Of a stretch of 64,000 bases of DNA, positions 37,361 through 49,086 are shown in pieces; within the stretch, counting starts at the first letter, position 1, and every line of letters begins with the position of its first letter. The translations under genes and the position numbers were made by a program. The DNA comes from Viscum album (Eukaryota > Streptophyta > Magnoliopsida > Santalales > Viscaceae): assembly GCA_963277665.1 (NCBI GenBank), contig OY728121.1, positions 1,652,654,062-1,652,718,061 on the forward strand, written 5' to 3'. A model generated the notes under the pieces. That model was not told where the DNA came from and ran no database searches. It saw only the letters and a program-made list of their open reading frames with translations.

Positions 37361-38711
37361 ATAATTATATAATGCAAATTTATTTTATATGGTTATATAA
37401 TACCCTTTTGACATGTAATAACAAAATTCAACAAAACATCAGGGTATATTAAGATTCAATTTTTAATTATTTTATGCATTTTTTTTACTTAAGAGTTACC
37501 AAGTGGCAAAATAATTTCATAAAAAACGTTGTTTTCATTGGGATATATTACATCATCGTCATCATTAATATTATAAGATTTTGTTTGTAATTAATTTTAA
37601 CTTTTTTATGTTTTATATTAACTTTTTTATGTATATGTACACATGTTACACATAATCAATTCATTAATTATTTCCATTAAAGTGATATTACAATTTTAAT
37701 GTCATATATCACAATTTCAATCTCATCAAGATTGATTATTCAGAAATTTATTTTGATATAAATTCGGCATTTATTTTTTAACAATTCGAAATAATTTTAT
37801 ACTAATCTACTTATTCATAACACTTTCATTTAATATTACCATTTTCCAACTCATTGGTATAAAAAATAACTCATAAAACATTTTAATAAAATAAAACATC
37901 ATTTCCCTCTTATGTTAGAAATATGCATTCTTCAAAAACAATGTTTTCATGAAGTTTTTTCCAAGTGTTTTTTTTTTAATTTTGAAGTTTAATAATTAAA
38001 TATACTTTTACCAATATTTATCTTTTAATTTTTTTTAATTTAATAATGTTTTTTATTTTGAAACAATACTTATTTGGATTTTTCTTGAACAACTAAATGG
38101 ATTCTTTATTTTACTATGTATATAATGAACTAAATTTCTACACATTATGAACAATAAAATGATTTAAAAAATATTTTATAGGTTATAAAAATTATTTTCA
38201 AATAAATCAATTTGAAATTTTTTTTCAAGACATTTAATTTTGAAAAGTGCTTTTTAAAATTAAAAGGTTATTTTCCTCACGATTAGGGTTAATTTTATTT
38301 TTATAGAATTTATAATTCTCGATGATAATGAAAATTTATTTTACATATACTAAACTAAGAATATGTACTATTGATTCCATCTTTATTCTTCCACTAGATG
38401 GTTTGTTAATATTTTAACCAAGAATAGTATTGATATTCAATTCCTTGATTCATTTTTAGAGTAAAAAACTTTGGCCTGAAATATTTCCATTGCTATGGTC
38501 ATTGGTAATTAAATTTCCCCTAAATATTTAAATTATTTATCATGGGTATGTCTATTTCATAAATCCTTTATAACTTATACATATGGTGTTCAGTATTGAA
38601 ATGCATTAATTTATTTCAGAAAAATATTGATAAATTTTCATTCTTTAATAAATGTAGATATTTTATAAAGAGGAATATTGTTTATAAATTATGTCGATTA
38701 TTATATATATT

Positions 38712-38716
38712 ATTTT
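38712..38716. repeat. Possible target duplication (ATTTT) of element B, left
   Basis: ATTTT here matches ATTTT at 57357-57361 after the 3' LTR. The 5' LTR start is degraded and the sequence is T-rich, so the match is weak evidence. Confidence 0.35.
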
Positions 38717-39061
38717 TAGAAACCATATCTTTTTTCAGGTATGTTTTTCCCTTTCTCATCATTTTTGAGGAAAAAGGAAATTCTAGAAATTTTTTAAGTA
38801 CACGCTGTGTACTTCCTTGCCACAGGAGGCCGTGTGCTAGCCGTGTATTAGCCACACACACAGATGTGTGGGAGTGACTTGGAGCCAACTTAAAGCAGAG
38901 TATGGAAAAGGTTAGTACACACCATGTACATCAAAAGAACATTCCATGTACTTTCATTTTTTTATTAAATGTGTCGGGGTCACATCTAATTGACAGAAAC
39001 ACCCCCTTCATTGTTCATCACTTCCAGGAGATCTGTATGACTATGGATCTTCGAAAAACCT
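38717..39061 (+). repeat. 5' LTR of element B, first part
   Basis: It aligns with 55180-55540 (TACACGCTGTGTACTTCCTTGC, GTGTGGGAGTGACTTGGAG and TCTAATTGACA are shared) and stops at the left target duplication of element A. The first bases are degraded, so the start is uncertain by about five bases. Confidence 0.85.
39057..39061. repeat. Target-site duplication (AACCT) of element A, left
   Basis: AACCT repeats at 47228-47232. Joining the two sides restores the element B LTR as seen in its 3' copy. Confidence 0.85.
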
Positions 39062-42000
39062 TATAACGCCCCGACCCCAGTTACCTAGATTCGGTGCATT
39101 ATTATGTAACATTGGAATGATCAAAAAAGGTCAAGTCTCGAAGGACCAATTAGTTTAGTAGCCTTGGAAACACTAGATACATTCATAAGTCATACATTAC
39201 ATCATAAAGTAAAACAAAACTACAACAACATCTTGTCTTCATATCCCCTCATACTATCCCTGCAGTTCATTCATAATATACTTCTTCACATCCTAGAAAA
39301 ATTAAAACATTGGAAGGGGTGATCTTAGATTCTCATTAAGGATAAAAATATAGCGGAAGCTTTCATAAATAAACATTAACATTTAAGGCAATGTATAACT
39401 AAAACAAAAGCCTTTTAAAAATGAACTTTAGCATAATATGGAAAAAATAAAATGAAATAATTCCATTTACTTATTCACATGGATATTCTACTAGTCAAAG
39501 AATCAAATGCAATATCAATAACCACTTTCATATTGATGGAATGCATAATTCCAGACTATCATAACCACATAGCTGAGGCCACGTGCCAAGACTACAAATA
39601 AGATTTTGTCGAGGCCTCGTGCAAAGACACTAGTTTGTCTCATGAGACCTACTGATGCTTCGAGGATCTATTGCGGTCTCCACCGATCACTTATTAAGTC
39701 CAATGAATTCCTTATATGAAAAGGTTTAAACATATCATAAACCACAACATATTCATATCACATAAAACATGCATAAAGGAAACATAACATTTCAACATTT
39801 CAATCAAAATATATCAATACAACACGTTGATATAATAAAAACATTATCAAAACCATTTTCAATACCAAAATAAATGAAAAGTAAAACTCGATATTTATTT
39901 TTCATTTTAAAAAATGTTATGGCTTTTAGAGGAAGTCGAAACTCAAATAATGGTCACGACGGCGGAGAAGTCATTTTCGCCGCATACGTACGACAAAAAA
40001 AACATTCCCTTTTTTCATTTATTAAAACACTTTGTATAAAAAAGATTCCTTTTGAATAAATCTGAAAGTCAAACGGGTTTATACACCGCATAAAAGAATG
40101 TTGTGTATAAAACAAAATATGCCTCAATGAAAGGAGATTGAGACGAAGTCCTTTACCTCGTGTTCGACTTGACTCGACCCTTCTTTAACCTCCTGAATAA
40201 TAATGTAGAGTTAATTTATAATTTATTAAGAACATTATTCAAGTTTATTAATCCTTTTATATCACTTATTACCATGTTATGAACATTTTGTAATTATTTA
40301 TGTTAATAACTGTCGTTTTGTCGATCTTTGGTACTTGAGTCAAAAATAAACATCTTATAATTACATGTTGTTCATGGGGTAAAATATCCATTATATCCAT
40401 AATTATATTCATGATGTAGATATCATATATATCATATATATCCAGTATATACATTCATTCATAATATTACGTAACATTTAGAGGTAAGAAATGAAATGCA
40501 CCGTTCATAGAGACGGTAAGCCGTACGTATGCATGAACGCTACTTTCATTTATATTTCGTATTTAATGGAATGAAATAATAATGATATAAATTTGTATTA
40601 TAATTCTATTATAATATCATATATAATATCATTTACTCCATCTTTTATACGTCCCACATATAGAAATAACGATTCAAATCACTTTGAGGGGGTGGTAGTC
40701 TGGACTTCCTAAAATGAAATTATCGCGTTTACCCATAATGGAAATCATAAAGGTATGCCATAAATGAGGAATACATAAGAATAAGTAAAACATAAACATA
40801 ATATATATCATATATAGAAATATTTTCAACTTAATGGCCACCATTAGAGGTGTTAAAAGAATATTGAACAATCATCATTTCGTGAGGCAGTATTTCGCCA
40901 CCCACAGAAACAGTATGTTATTTAACCATTATATGGAGGTGTGTGTAAGTGTAAATCAAATAATTATCATAAAAACATCCTAGTATATTTTATATACTTT
41001 TTTTTTAGAAAATAAAGTAGTAAAAATATTTTGAGGGGTTGGAGAAGCAAAATAAAACAAAAGAACATAACGGAAGACATTACCTTAAAATCGGCTAACT
41101 CTTTTTGATTTGAGCCAAAGGCTTCCTTGGGAAAACTTCTGCCCAAAGTGAGGATTATAGGAGTAATTGAAATATGTTAAGAGAGTATTTGGTCAGATTT
41201 CGGCCGGGACAAATGTCTTTGATGGTGTGAATAAGGTGGTAGAGGTGGGGGCCTTTTATAAGAGGATAGGCGGGGCACTCTTGTAATGTCATGAAATGTT
41301 ACATTATTATGAAATGGTTTTCGGATTTTAAAGGTCCAAAATTGATATATTTAGAGGATAAGGTGATAAGGGTTCGAAATATACTCATCCAATAGGTTTT
41401 TTACATGTGTAAGTCTTATATTTTACATTATCTTTTGATATTATTTAAATCATTAATTAATGAGGTAATCGCTGCATCATCATGGTGTCATAAAAAATTT
41501 AATTTATTTAATTTCCAAAAATTATAAAAAAAATATAATGATGTATGAAATCTTTTTAGGTTTCCAATGAATATTTATAGTCTAAAATAAGATTTCTATA
41601 ACCCCTTATAAAATTTGTTTTAGTAAAACAATACATGTTTGTGACAATTTTATTTTTACTTTAAATAAAAAGTAATTAATGTCATTTTCTTACCCAAGTG
41701 GCTCGATGGGGTCCCCAAGTTTACCCATGTATTTTCTGGGTCGGACATGACTCATCCAATAAGGTTAGGATAACTTTCGATATATTTCCATATTTTTATG
41801 ATATCATTTTTACCTTAAATTTCACTAATTACCTTTAATCGCGATTAATAAAACATAAAAGTTACTATTGACCAAAAAATTATTTTAATCCCATTGAACC
41901 ACATTTTTCTTCCTAATGAAAATCATGTATGTCGGATTTTTGAAAATCAAATCACAGAAAACGTTTCATTTACATGAAAAATTAGTTTTTAAACTACCAC

Positions 42001-42609
42001 TTAGTGGTTTCACTATTCATCAAAAATTCATGTTTTTCAGAAAAATACCAAAAATTCACCCCATGCTATAATTGATATTCTAAATTAATAAAGGTTTCTA
42101 TTTTAAAAAATTCCAAAAATATAAGTTGCATTCATTAATTTTATAATTAATTCCCGTTGTCAAAACAAATAGCGTGTTTTTAAGAAACAATATCAATCAA
42201 AAGATTGCCAATTGTTTAAGTCCAATTTCAAAGTGAAGTTAATTCTAATGACCACCATTGTATAAAATTATAATTATAAATTAAAACCACTCAATATAAT
42301 AATTTATCACTATTAATTATTTTTATTAAAAAAGTTATTTTTAAAATTTAGTAATTTTCAATATTCATCAAAATATAAAAGTTATCTGAAAAGTTCGAAA
42401 ATTTCACCCTAGGCTAAATTCGATATTCCAAATCCAAAAATGAAGTCCATTTTGAAAGGTAAAATTTATAAAATTTCAAAAATTAGGTATTACTATTCAT
42501 AAATGCTACTTTGAATGGTTGTGGTGTGTGTTAGAACTCGATGTTGCGTACAACACACGCTACTGTATTATTCAAAGAGAAGCGTACCATGGAAACTTGG
42601 GGTGTTACA
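39062..42609 (-). repeat. 3' LTR of element A
   Basis: On the minus strand it starts TGTAACACCCC (42609) directly after the PPT and ends with a decayed GCGTTATA (39062). It aligns throughout with 43680-47227. A TATA box lies at 41252-41260. Near the LTR end two GAGGCC-CGTGC-AAGAC units occur 36 bp apart (39575-39625). Confidence 0.93.
41252..41260 (-). promoter_or_regulatory. TATA box, 3' LTR of element A
   Basis: TATAAAAGG on the minus strand, about 1.35 kb into the LTR, followed by a C-rich stretch. The same box sits at 45862-45870 in the other LTR. Confidence 0.7.
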
Positions 42610-42620
42610 TTCTCCCCTCC
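42610..42620 (-). other. Polypurine tract of element A
   Basis: GGAGGGGAGAA on the minus strand runs into TGTAACACCCC. It is preceded by TTTTGAGGACAAAATT, the familiar chromovirus 3'-end context. Confidence 0.92.
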
Positions 42621-42627
42621 AAATAAT

Positions 42628-43679
42628 TTTGTCCTCAAAATTTCATATAATATCACTGTATAAAAAGACTCGAGTGATTCTTCCTCATAAGTTCCTCGAG
42701 TTCCCACATTGCCTCCACCATCTTATGGTTTCTCCATAAAACTTTTACTAGATGAGTCGTTCAGTCTCTCAGAACTTTTCCTCTTGAATCAAGAATCTTG
42801 ACGGGCCCTTCGCAATAAGATAGATCGAGTTCCAGTTCTCATTCCTCATAGGAGAGTCCATTCATTGGGTCGGGAATGTATTTTCTCCACAGTGATACGT
42901 GGAATACATCATGAACTTTGGAGAGACTTGGCGGCATTGCCAAACGGTAAGCTACAGCCCCAATTCATTCTAGAATTTCGAAGGGTCCGATGTACCTGGG
43001 ACTCAATTTACCCTTCTTACCGAAACGTATAACTCCCTTCCATGGAGATACCTTCAAGAAAACATGATCTCCTACATGAAATTCCAACTCCTCCCTTCGG
43101 TTGTCAGCATAGCTTTTCTGCCTTCTTTGAGCTTCTTTGATGTGGTTTTGGATTACCTTCACCTTTTCCATTGTTTCCTCCACCAGTTCTAGGTCTACAT
43201 GTTTTCTTTTACCAACGCCATCCCAATAGGTTGGTGTGCGACATCTCTTTCCGTATAATGCTTCATATGGTGCCATCTGAATACTTGAATGGAAGCTATT
43301 GTTATAGTAAAATTCTACCAGAGGTAAATATTGATCCCACATATCCTGAAAGTCAAGTGAGCATGATCTCAACAAGTCTTATAAGGATTGAATAGTTCGT
43401 TCTGATGGTCTATCTGTTTGAGGGTGGTAAGCAGTGCTCAAACAAAGTTCAGTATCCAAGTCCTTCTAAATACTTTTCCAGAATCTTGTTGTAAAACGGG
43501 GATCACGATCCGAGACAATCGAGAGGGGTACACCATGAAGTCTCACAACATCATTAATATATAGTCTTGCTAGACATCCAAATGGTAGATCTTCTCTTAT
43601 AGCAAAAAAATGTGCTGACTTCATGAGATGATCAATAATGACCCATATTGTGTCATTCCTTCTATGAGTCTTTGGTAGT
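42628..43679 (-). pseudogene. Integrase C-terminal half and chromodomain of element A
   Basis: Minus-strand pol stump. It opens in the integrase core with [14 protein letters not shown], followed by the second catalytic region [10 protein letters not shown] (Asp present) and AYHPQTDRPSERTIQSL (catalytic Glu present). Next come YYNNSFHSSIQMAPYEALYG and the GPY/F-like module (GDHVFLKVSPWKGV to SPRYIGPFEIL). The chromodomain is at about 42660-42830 with VKILDSRGKVLRD and VKVLWRNHKMVEAMWELEE. About four stops interrupt it, one of them TAG in place of a Lys/Glu codon after FWKSI. The first catalytic Asp and everything upstream were deleted at 43680. Chromodomains of this class guide insertion to heterochromatin. 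Confidence 0.93.
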
Positions 43680-46600
43680 CCCCCGACCCAAATTACATAG
43701 AGTCGGCTCATTATTGCATAACATTGGCATGATCACAAAAGATCAAGTCTCGAAAGACAGATTAGTTTAGTAGCCTTGTAAACACTAGATACATTCATAA
43801 GTATTACTTTAAATCATAATGTAAAACAAAACTGAAACAACGTCTTGTCTTCATATCCCCTCATACTATCCCAGAAGGTCATTCATAATATACTTCTTCA
43901 CATCTTGGAAAAATTAAAACATTGGAAGGGGTGACCTCAGATGCTCAGTAAGGATAACAATATAGCAGAATCTTTCATAAATTAACATTATCATTTACGG
44001 CAATGTATAACTAAAACAAAAGCCTTTTAAACATAATCTTCAGCATAGTATGGATGAAATAAAATTGAATAATTCCATTTACTTATTCACATAGATATTC
44101 TACTAGTCGAATAATCACATGCAATATCAATAACCACTTTCATAATGATGGAATGCATAATGCCAGACTATCATAACAACGTAGCCAAGGCCTCGGGCCA
44201 AGACTACAAATAAGATTTTGTCAAGGCCTCGTGCCAAGACACTAGTTTTTCTCATGAGACCTACTGATGCATCGAGGAGCTATAGCGGGTTCAACCCATC
44301 ACTTATTAAGTCCAATGCATTCCTTATATGAAAAGTTTTAAACATATCATACACCACAACATAATCGTATCACATAAAACATGCATAAAGGAAACATAAC
44401 ATTTCCACATTTCAATCAAGAGATAACAATAAAACAAGTTGATATAATAAAAACATTATCAAAACCATTTTCAATAAAAAAATAAAACAAAAGTAAAACA
44501 TATTATTTATTTTTCATTTTAAAAAATGTTATGGCTTGTAGAGGAAGCCGAAACTCAAATAATGGTCACTGCGGTGGAGAACTCATTGTCGCCGCATACG
44601 TACGACAAAAAAAAATCTCTTTTGTCATTTAGTAAAACTGTTTGTATAAAAAATATTCCTTTTGAATAAATGTAAAAGTCAAAGAGGTTTATACACCATA
44701 TAAAAGAATTTTGTGTATAAAACAAAATATGCCTCAATGAAAGGAGATTGAGATGAAGTCTCTTACCTCGTGTCCGACTTGACTCGACCGTTCTTTAACC
44801 TCCTGAATAATAAACTAGAGTTAATTTATAATTGTTTAAGAAACTTTTTCAAGTTTATTATTCCTTTTATATAACTTATTACCATGTTATGAACATTATG
44901 TAATTATTTATGTTAATAACGGTCGTTTTGTCGATCTTTCGTACATGAGTCAAAAATAAACTTCTTATAATTACAAGTTGTTCATGTGGTAAAATATCCA
45001 TTATATCCAGACTTATGTTCATGATTTAGATATCATATATATCATTTATATCCAGTATATACATTCATTCATAATATTATGTAACATTTAGAGGTAAGAA
45101 ATTAAATGCACCGTTCATTAAGACGGTAAGTCGTACGTACGCATGAACGCTACTTTCATTTGTATTTCGTATTTAATGGAATGAAATCAAATGATATAAA
45201 AGTGTATTATAATTCCTGTATAATATCATATATAATATCATTTACTTCATCCTTTATACGTCCCACATATGGTATTAACGATTCAAATCACTTTGAGTGG
45301 ATAGTAGTCCGCACTTCCTAAAATGAAATTATCGCATTTACCAATAATGGAAATCATAAAGGTATGCCATAAATGAGAAATACAGAAGCATAAGGAAACA
45401 ATAAACATAATATATATCATATATATAAATAGTTTCATCTTAATGTCCACCATTAGAGGTGTTAAAAGAATATTGAACAATCATCGTTTCGTGAGGCCGT
45501 ATTTCGCCACCCACAGAAACAGTATGTTCTTTAACCATTAGAAGGAGGTGTGTTTAAGAGTAAACCAAATACATATAATAACAAAACCCTATTATATTTT
45601 AGATACTGTTTTTGTTACAAAATAAAGTAATAAAAAGATTTTAAGGGGTTGGAGAATCAAAATAAAACAAAAGAACATAAGAGAAGACATTACCTTAAAA
45701 TCGGGTAACTCTTTTTGATTTGAGCCAAAGGCTTCCTTGGGGAGACTTCTGCCCAAATTGAGGATTCTAGGAGTAATATAGGGAAGTTGAAAGAGTATTT
45801 GGGAAGAGGTTGGCTGAGCCAAATGGATTTTACGGTGTGAATAAGGTGGTAGAGGTAGGGGCCTTTTATAAGAGGATAGGAGGGGCACTCTTGGAAACTC
45901 ATGAAATGTTACAATATTATGAAATGATTTTCGTATTTTAAAGGTCCTAAAATGATATATTTAGAATATAAAGAGATAAGGGTTCTAAATATACTCATCC
46001 AATAGGTTTTTGACCTGTCTACGTCTTATATTTTACATTATCTTTTCATTTTATTTAAATCATTAATTAATGAGGTAATCACTGTATCATCATGGTGTCA
46101 TAACAAATTTTATTTATTTAAAGTCTAAAAATTATGAAAAAAATATAATGATATAGGAAATATTTTTAGATTTTCAATGAATATTTATAGTCGAAAATAT
46201 GTCTTCTATAACCCCTTATAAAAATTGTTTTAGTAAAACAACATATGTTTGTGACAATTTTATTTTTTACTTTAAATAAAAAGTTATTAATGTCATTTTC
46301 TTACCCAAGTGGCTCCATGGGGTCCCCAAGTTGACCCATGGATTTTCGTGGTCTCCCATGACTCATCCAATAAGGGTAGGACATGTGTCAAGATATTTTC
46401 ATATTTTTATAATATCATTTTTAACGTAAATTTCACTACTTACCTTTAATCGTGATTAATAAAACTTAAAAGTTACTATTCACCAAAAAAAATATTTTAA
46501 TCCCATTGAACCACATTTTTCTTCCTAATTACAACCATGTATGTCAGACTTTTGAAAATGAAATCACAGAAGTGCTAATGTTTCATTTAAACAAAAAATT

Positions 46601-47227
46601 AGTTTTTAAACTACCACCTAGTGCTTACACTATTCATCAAAAATTGAAGTTTTTCAGAAAAATACCAAAAATTCACCCTAATCTATAATTGATATTCTGA
46701 ATTCAAAAATGGTTTCTATTTTAAAAAATTCCAAACATATAAGTTGCATTAATTAATTTTATAATTAATTCCCATTGTCAAAACAAATAGCGGTTTTTTA
46801 AGAAACAATATCAATCAAACGATTGACAATTTTTTATGTCCAATTTCAAAGTGAAGTTAATTCTAATGACCACCATTGGATAAAATTATAATTATACTTT
46901 AAAACCAATCAATATAATACTTTATCACTATTAATTATTTTGATTGAAAAAGTGCTTTTCAAAATTTAGTAATTTTCAATATTCATCAGAATATAAAAGT
47001 TATCCAAAAAGTTCCAAAATTTCACCCTAGGCTAAATTCGATATTACAAATCCAAAAATGAAGTCCATTTTGAAAGATAAAATTTAAAAAATTTAAAAAA
47101 TTAGGTATTACTATTAATAACAACAACTTTGAATGGATGTGGTGTGTTTTAGAACTCGATGTTGCGTACAACACACGCTACTGTATTATTCAAAGAGAAG
47201 CGCATCGTGGAAGCTTGGGGTGTTACA
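43680..47227 (-). repeat. 5' LTR of element A
   Basis: Copy of 39062-42609. On the minus strand it begins TGTAACACCCC at 47227. Its U5 end lacks the last seven bases (the TGTAACG equivalent on the plus strand) and is fused straight to integrase. The fusion marks the deletion breakpoint. TATA at 45862-45870. Confidence 0.93.
45862..45870 (-). promoter_or_regulatory. TATA box, 5' LTR of element A
   Basis: TATAAAAGG on the minus strand, at the same offset as 41252-41260, with the GGCCCC-TACCTC follow-on conserved. Confidence 0.7.
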
Positions 47228-47232
47228 AACCT
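47228..47232. repeat. Target-site duplication (AACCT) of element A, right
   Basis: Pairs with 39057-39061. Element B's LTR resumes here. Confidence 0.85.
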
Positions 47233-47843
47233 CCAAGCATGTGTCTGTCCTCCAAATCCAACACCACTGGTTGCGTTGGAATAACATCAGTGAGATCTCT
47301 CTTCTCATAGGGCATCATCTTTGGATTTCTCCAGTCTCATGAGATATATCATGGGTTGAACATTTTAGACATTTTTTTAGGTCATTGACATTTTAAAGAG
47401 ATTCAAGATTCCAGGATCACATATAGTGATCTCCTAACACTAAGGTAGGTGGTTTGTGCCTTTCCGTTAAAAGTCTTCGAGTATTATGTGAAAATTCCAC
47501 CAATACCCTTGAAAGAGGTATTTCATGTTTACTATTTTACCCCTTTTGATTTCATTCAATGCTTCTATGATTGTGAAGAGGTAATTTGGATATGAATATG
47601 GTTGATTTATATTCTTTGGATGTTTTTCCCTTGCATGATCTTTTTATGACCGGTTTGTCATGTTTATCCAGTTTGGCTGCATTGCCTATTTTCCATGCCT
47701 GTTGCTGTAGGATAGAGAGTTTGTATTCTGACATGGTTTTTATGTTGTAGACTATTTAGCCAAATAGTTCTGTAGGTTTCTTTGGATATATTACACTTCA
47801 ATTCTTGTTGACCTACACAGGGCCGTGTGAACCTTGTGTAGTA

Positions 47844-48400
47844 GACTATAAGGGTAATTGACTGAGTGACCTTTTTCAGACAGTCTTTGAGCACATTAGG
47901 CTATATAGGGGATTGACCAAGTGAGATTCCTCAGAGAGCCTAAGACCACATGGGGATATAAGGGGAATTGACTGAGTGAGCTTCCTCAGAGAGTCCTTGT
48001 CTGCTTTAGACAATTAGGGGAATTATCTGAGTGAGCTTCCTCAGAGAGTCTTTGATTTTATTCTTTAACTGTTTATCCTATATGGGTAATTAACGGTGAG
48101 TGCTTCTTCAGAGAGTCTATGAATGACCTGGGATATACGGTAAATTGAGCGAGTGAGCTTCCTCAGAGAGTCCATGACCATGGGGATATAAGAGGAATTG
48201 ACCACGTGAGCTTCCTCATAGACTTCCTGACTACCTTAGACTATAAGGGGAATTCACTGTGAGTTCTTCCACAGAGAGTCTGCATATACAGAACCAGAGG
48301 GGTAAGAACGAGTGTGTTTCCCAGAGTGTGGCTTGTACTTGTTAGGTAATACCAGAGGGGTTGGCCTTGAGTACCTCATAGGGTTACCTGTTTGAGTTTA
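47844..48400 (+). repeat. Tandem hairpin array in the 5' LTR of element B, about 8-9 units
   Basis: Units of about 53-65 bp share a core of roughly 40 bases: ATAAGGGGAATTGAC, then TGAGTGAGCTTCCTCAGAG, then AGTC. Each core can fold. In the unit at 47970-47995, CTGAG (47972) faces CTCAG (47985), and an outer GACT/AGTC pair closes around a GAGA bulge. The 3' LTR has the same array at 56141-56690. It lies either in U3, as enhancer-like repeats, or in the transcribed leader, depending on the true start site. Confidence 0.8.
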
Positions 48401-48605
48401 GATACTTGTTTAGATGTTTCTTGATATTGAGACTGTGGATTATTTACTGCTAAGCACATGCCTGTTTACTAATTTCTGTACTTTATACCTGCCATATATT
48501 CACTGACTATAAGGCACAGATCTTCAGGTGGATGCCTACTGGTATTTAGTCTCAAACCCTGTTTGGTCCACGTTTTTGGGCCAAAAATGATTATATTGTT
48601 GCAGG

Positions 48606-48613
48606 TATAAATA
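48606..48613 (+). promoter_or_regulatory. TATA-like box, 5' LTR of element B (alternative)
   Basis: TATAAATA here corresponds to TATAGATA near 56905 in the 3' LTR. A second candidate, TATAGAAAAG, lies at 55386-55395 (TATGGAAAAG in the 5' LTR). I cannot tell which one was used. Confidence 0.3.
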
Positions 48614-48799
48614 ATGGAAAGTGCCCTTCTACTTTAGGTACTTGACTTGCTATGGAGGTAGAGAGCATGGGTCCAATCCATGTCTTGCGATGCTGAGGTG
48701 ATTATATTTTTTCTTTTTCACTTTGGTTTAGAACAATTTTTATTTCTATCACTGGTACGTTTTTGGCTGATTTCCTAGACATATGTATCATGCATCATT

Positions 48800-48825
48800 T
48801 TATATATATATATATATATATGTGC
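48800..48825. repeat. (TA)n microsatellite in the element B 5' LTR
   Basis: About 12 TA units. The 3' LTR copy near 57097-57108 has only about five, so the repeat changed length after insertion. Confidence 0.85.
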
Positions 48826-49074
48826 TCTAGTTGTTTATTATTCTAGTCTTCTGCTATTTATGATTGTTGGATATTTACCACTTTCGCTATTTTATGTATT
48901 TCTTTACTTCCGATGTGTACTCTACCTATGAGGTCATAGTTTCCCCACTATCACACCCAAGTCCCTTGTTGTTAGTCGGTAGCCTCTGGCACTCAGGGAA
49001 ATGCACTTGAGGCCATGTGTCAAACCGGGTAGAGGGTGCCTCTAGGTGGCTTCTGGAACCGGGATGTTACAAAG

Positions 49075-49086
49075 TGGTATCAAAGG
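49075..49086 (+). other. Primer binding site of element B, initiator-Met type
   Basis: TGGTATCAAAGG lies three bases after the LTR end GTTACA. It differs at two positions from TGGTATCAGAGC, the usual chromovirus PBS. Confidence 0.85.

Larger units (their letters stand above)
34931..38711 (+). repeat. Very old AT-rich LTR (L3), related to element A LTRs
   Basis: It begins TATAACATCTAAATG, a possible decayed TGTAACACCCC start. It shows three colinear matches to the reverse complement of element A's LTR: 35399-35440 with 42040-42070, the TATA and leader part 36030-36240 with 41100-41270, and the near-identical 37317-37360 with 40116-40159. Its tail seems to continue at 57362-59089, across element B. 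No coding signal. Confidence 0.5.
39062..47227 (-). mobile_element. Tekay/Del-type chromovirus, element A, internally deleted, nested in element B
   Basis: Minus-strand element with two nearly equal 3548-bp LTRs flanking only 1.07 kb of internal DNA. That piece holds the last part of integrase, the chromodomain and the PPT. The leader, PBS, gag, PR, RT, RH and the start of integrase are missing, and integrase runs directly into the 5' LTR at 43679/43680. This fits a deletion after insertion or a deleted copy that was mobilised. LTR divergence is near 10% in sampled stretches. The target duplication AACCT is intact. Confidence 0.92.
47228..49071 (+). repeat. 5' LTR of element B, second part
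   Basis: It aligns with 55540-57356, from the CACCGTTGGTTGCATTGGAAT-like stretch to the GGAACCGGGATGTTACA end. It contains the tandem hairpin array (47844-48400), an AAG|GTAGGT donor-like site (47445) and a (TA)n run (48800-48825) that is much shorter in the 3' LTR. Confidence 0.9.

Noticed and set aside
38596..38888. Open frames on both strands
   Set aside because: They span the junction between old AT-rich DNA and the start of element B's LTR, so they are a product of insertion.
42965..43395. Plus-strand 74-codon frame opposite integrase
   Set aside because: Shadow of the minus-strand integrase stump.
45592..45902. Proline/serine-rich open frames on the minus strand
   Set aside because: They lie in the transcribed part of element A's LTR next to its TATA box, and the same place in the other LTR is not open over the same length.
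47844..48400. CRISPR-like array
   Set aside because: Repeats are imperfect and units differ in length, the array is inside an LTR, and the DNA is plant. It is an LTR tandem repeat.
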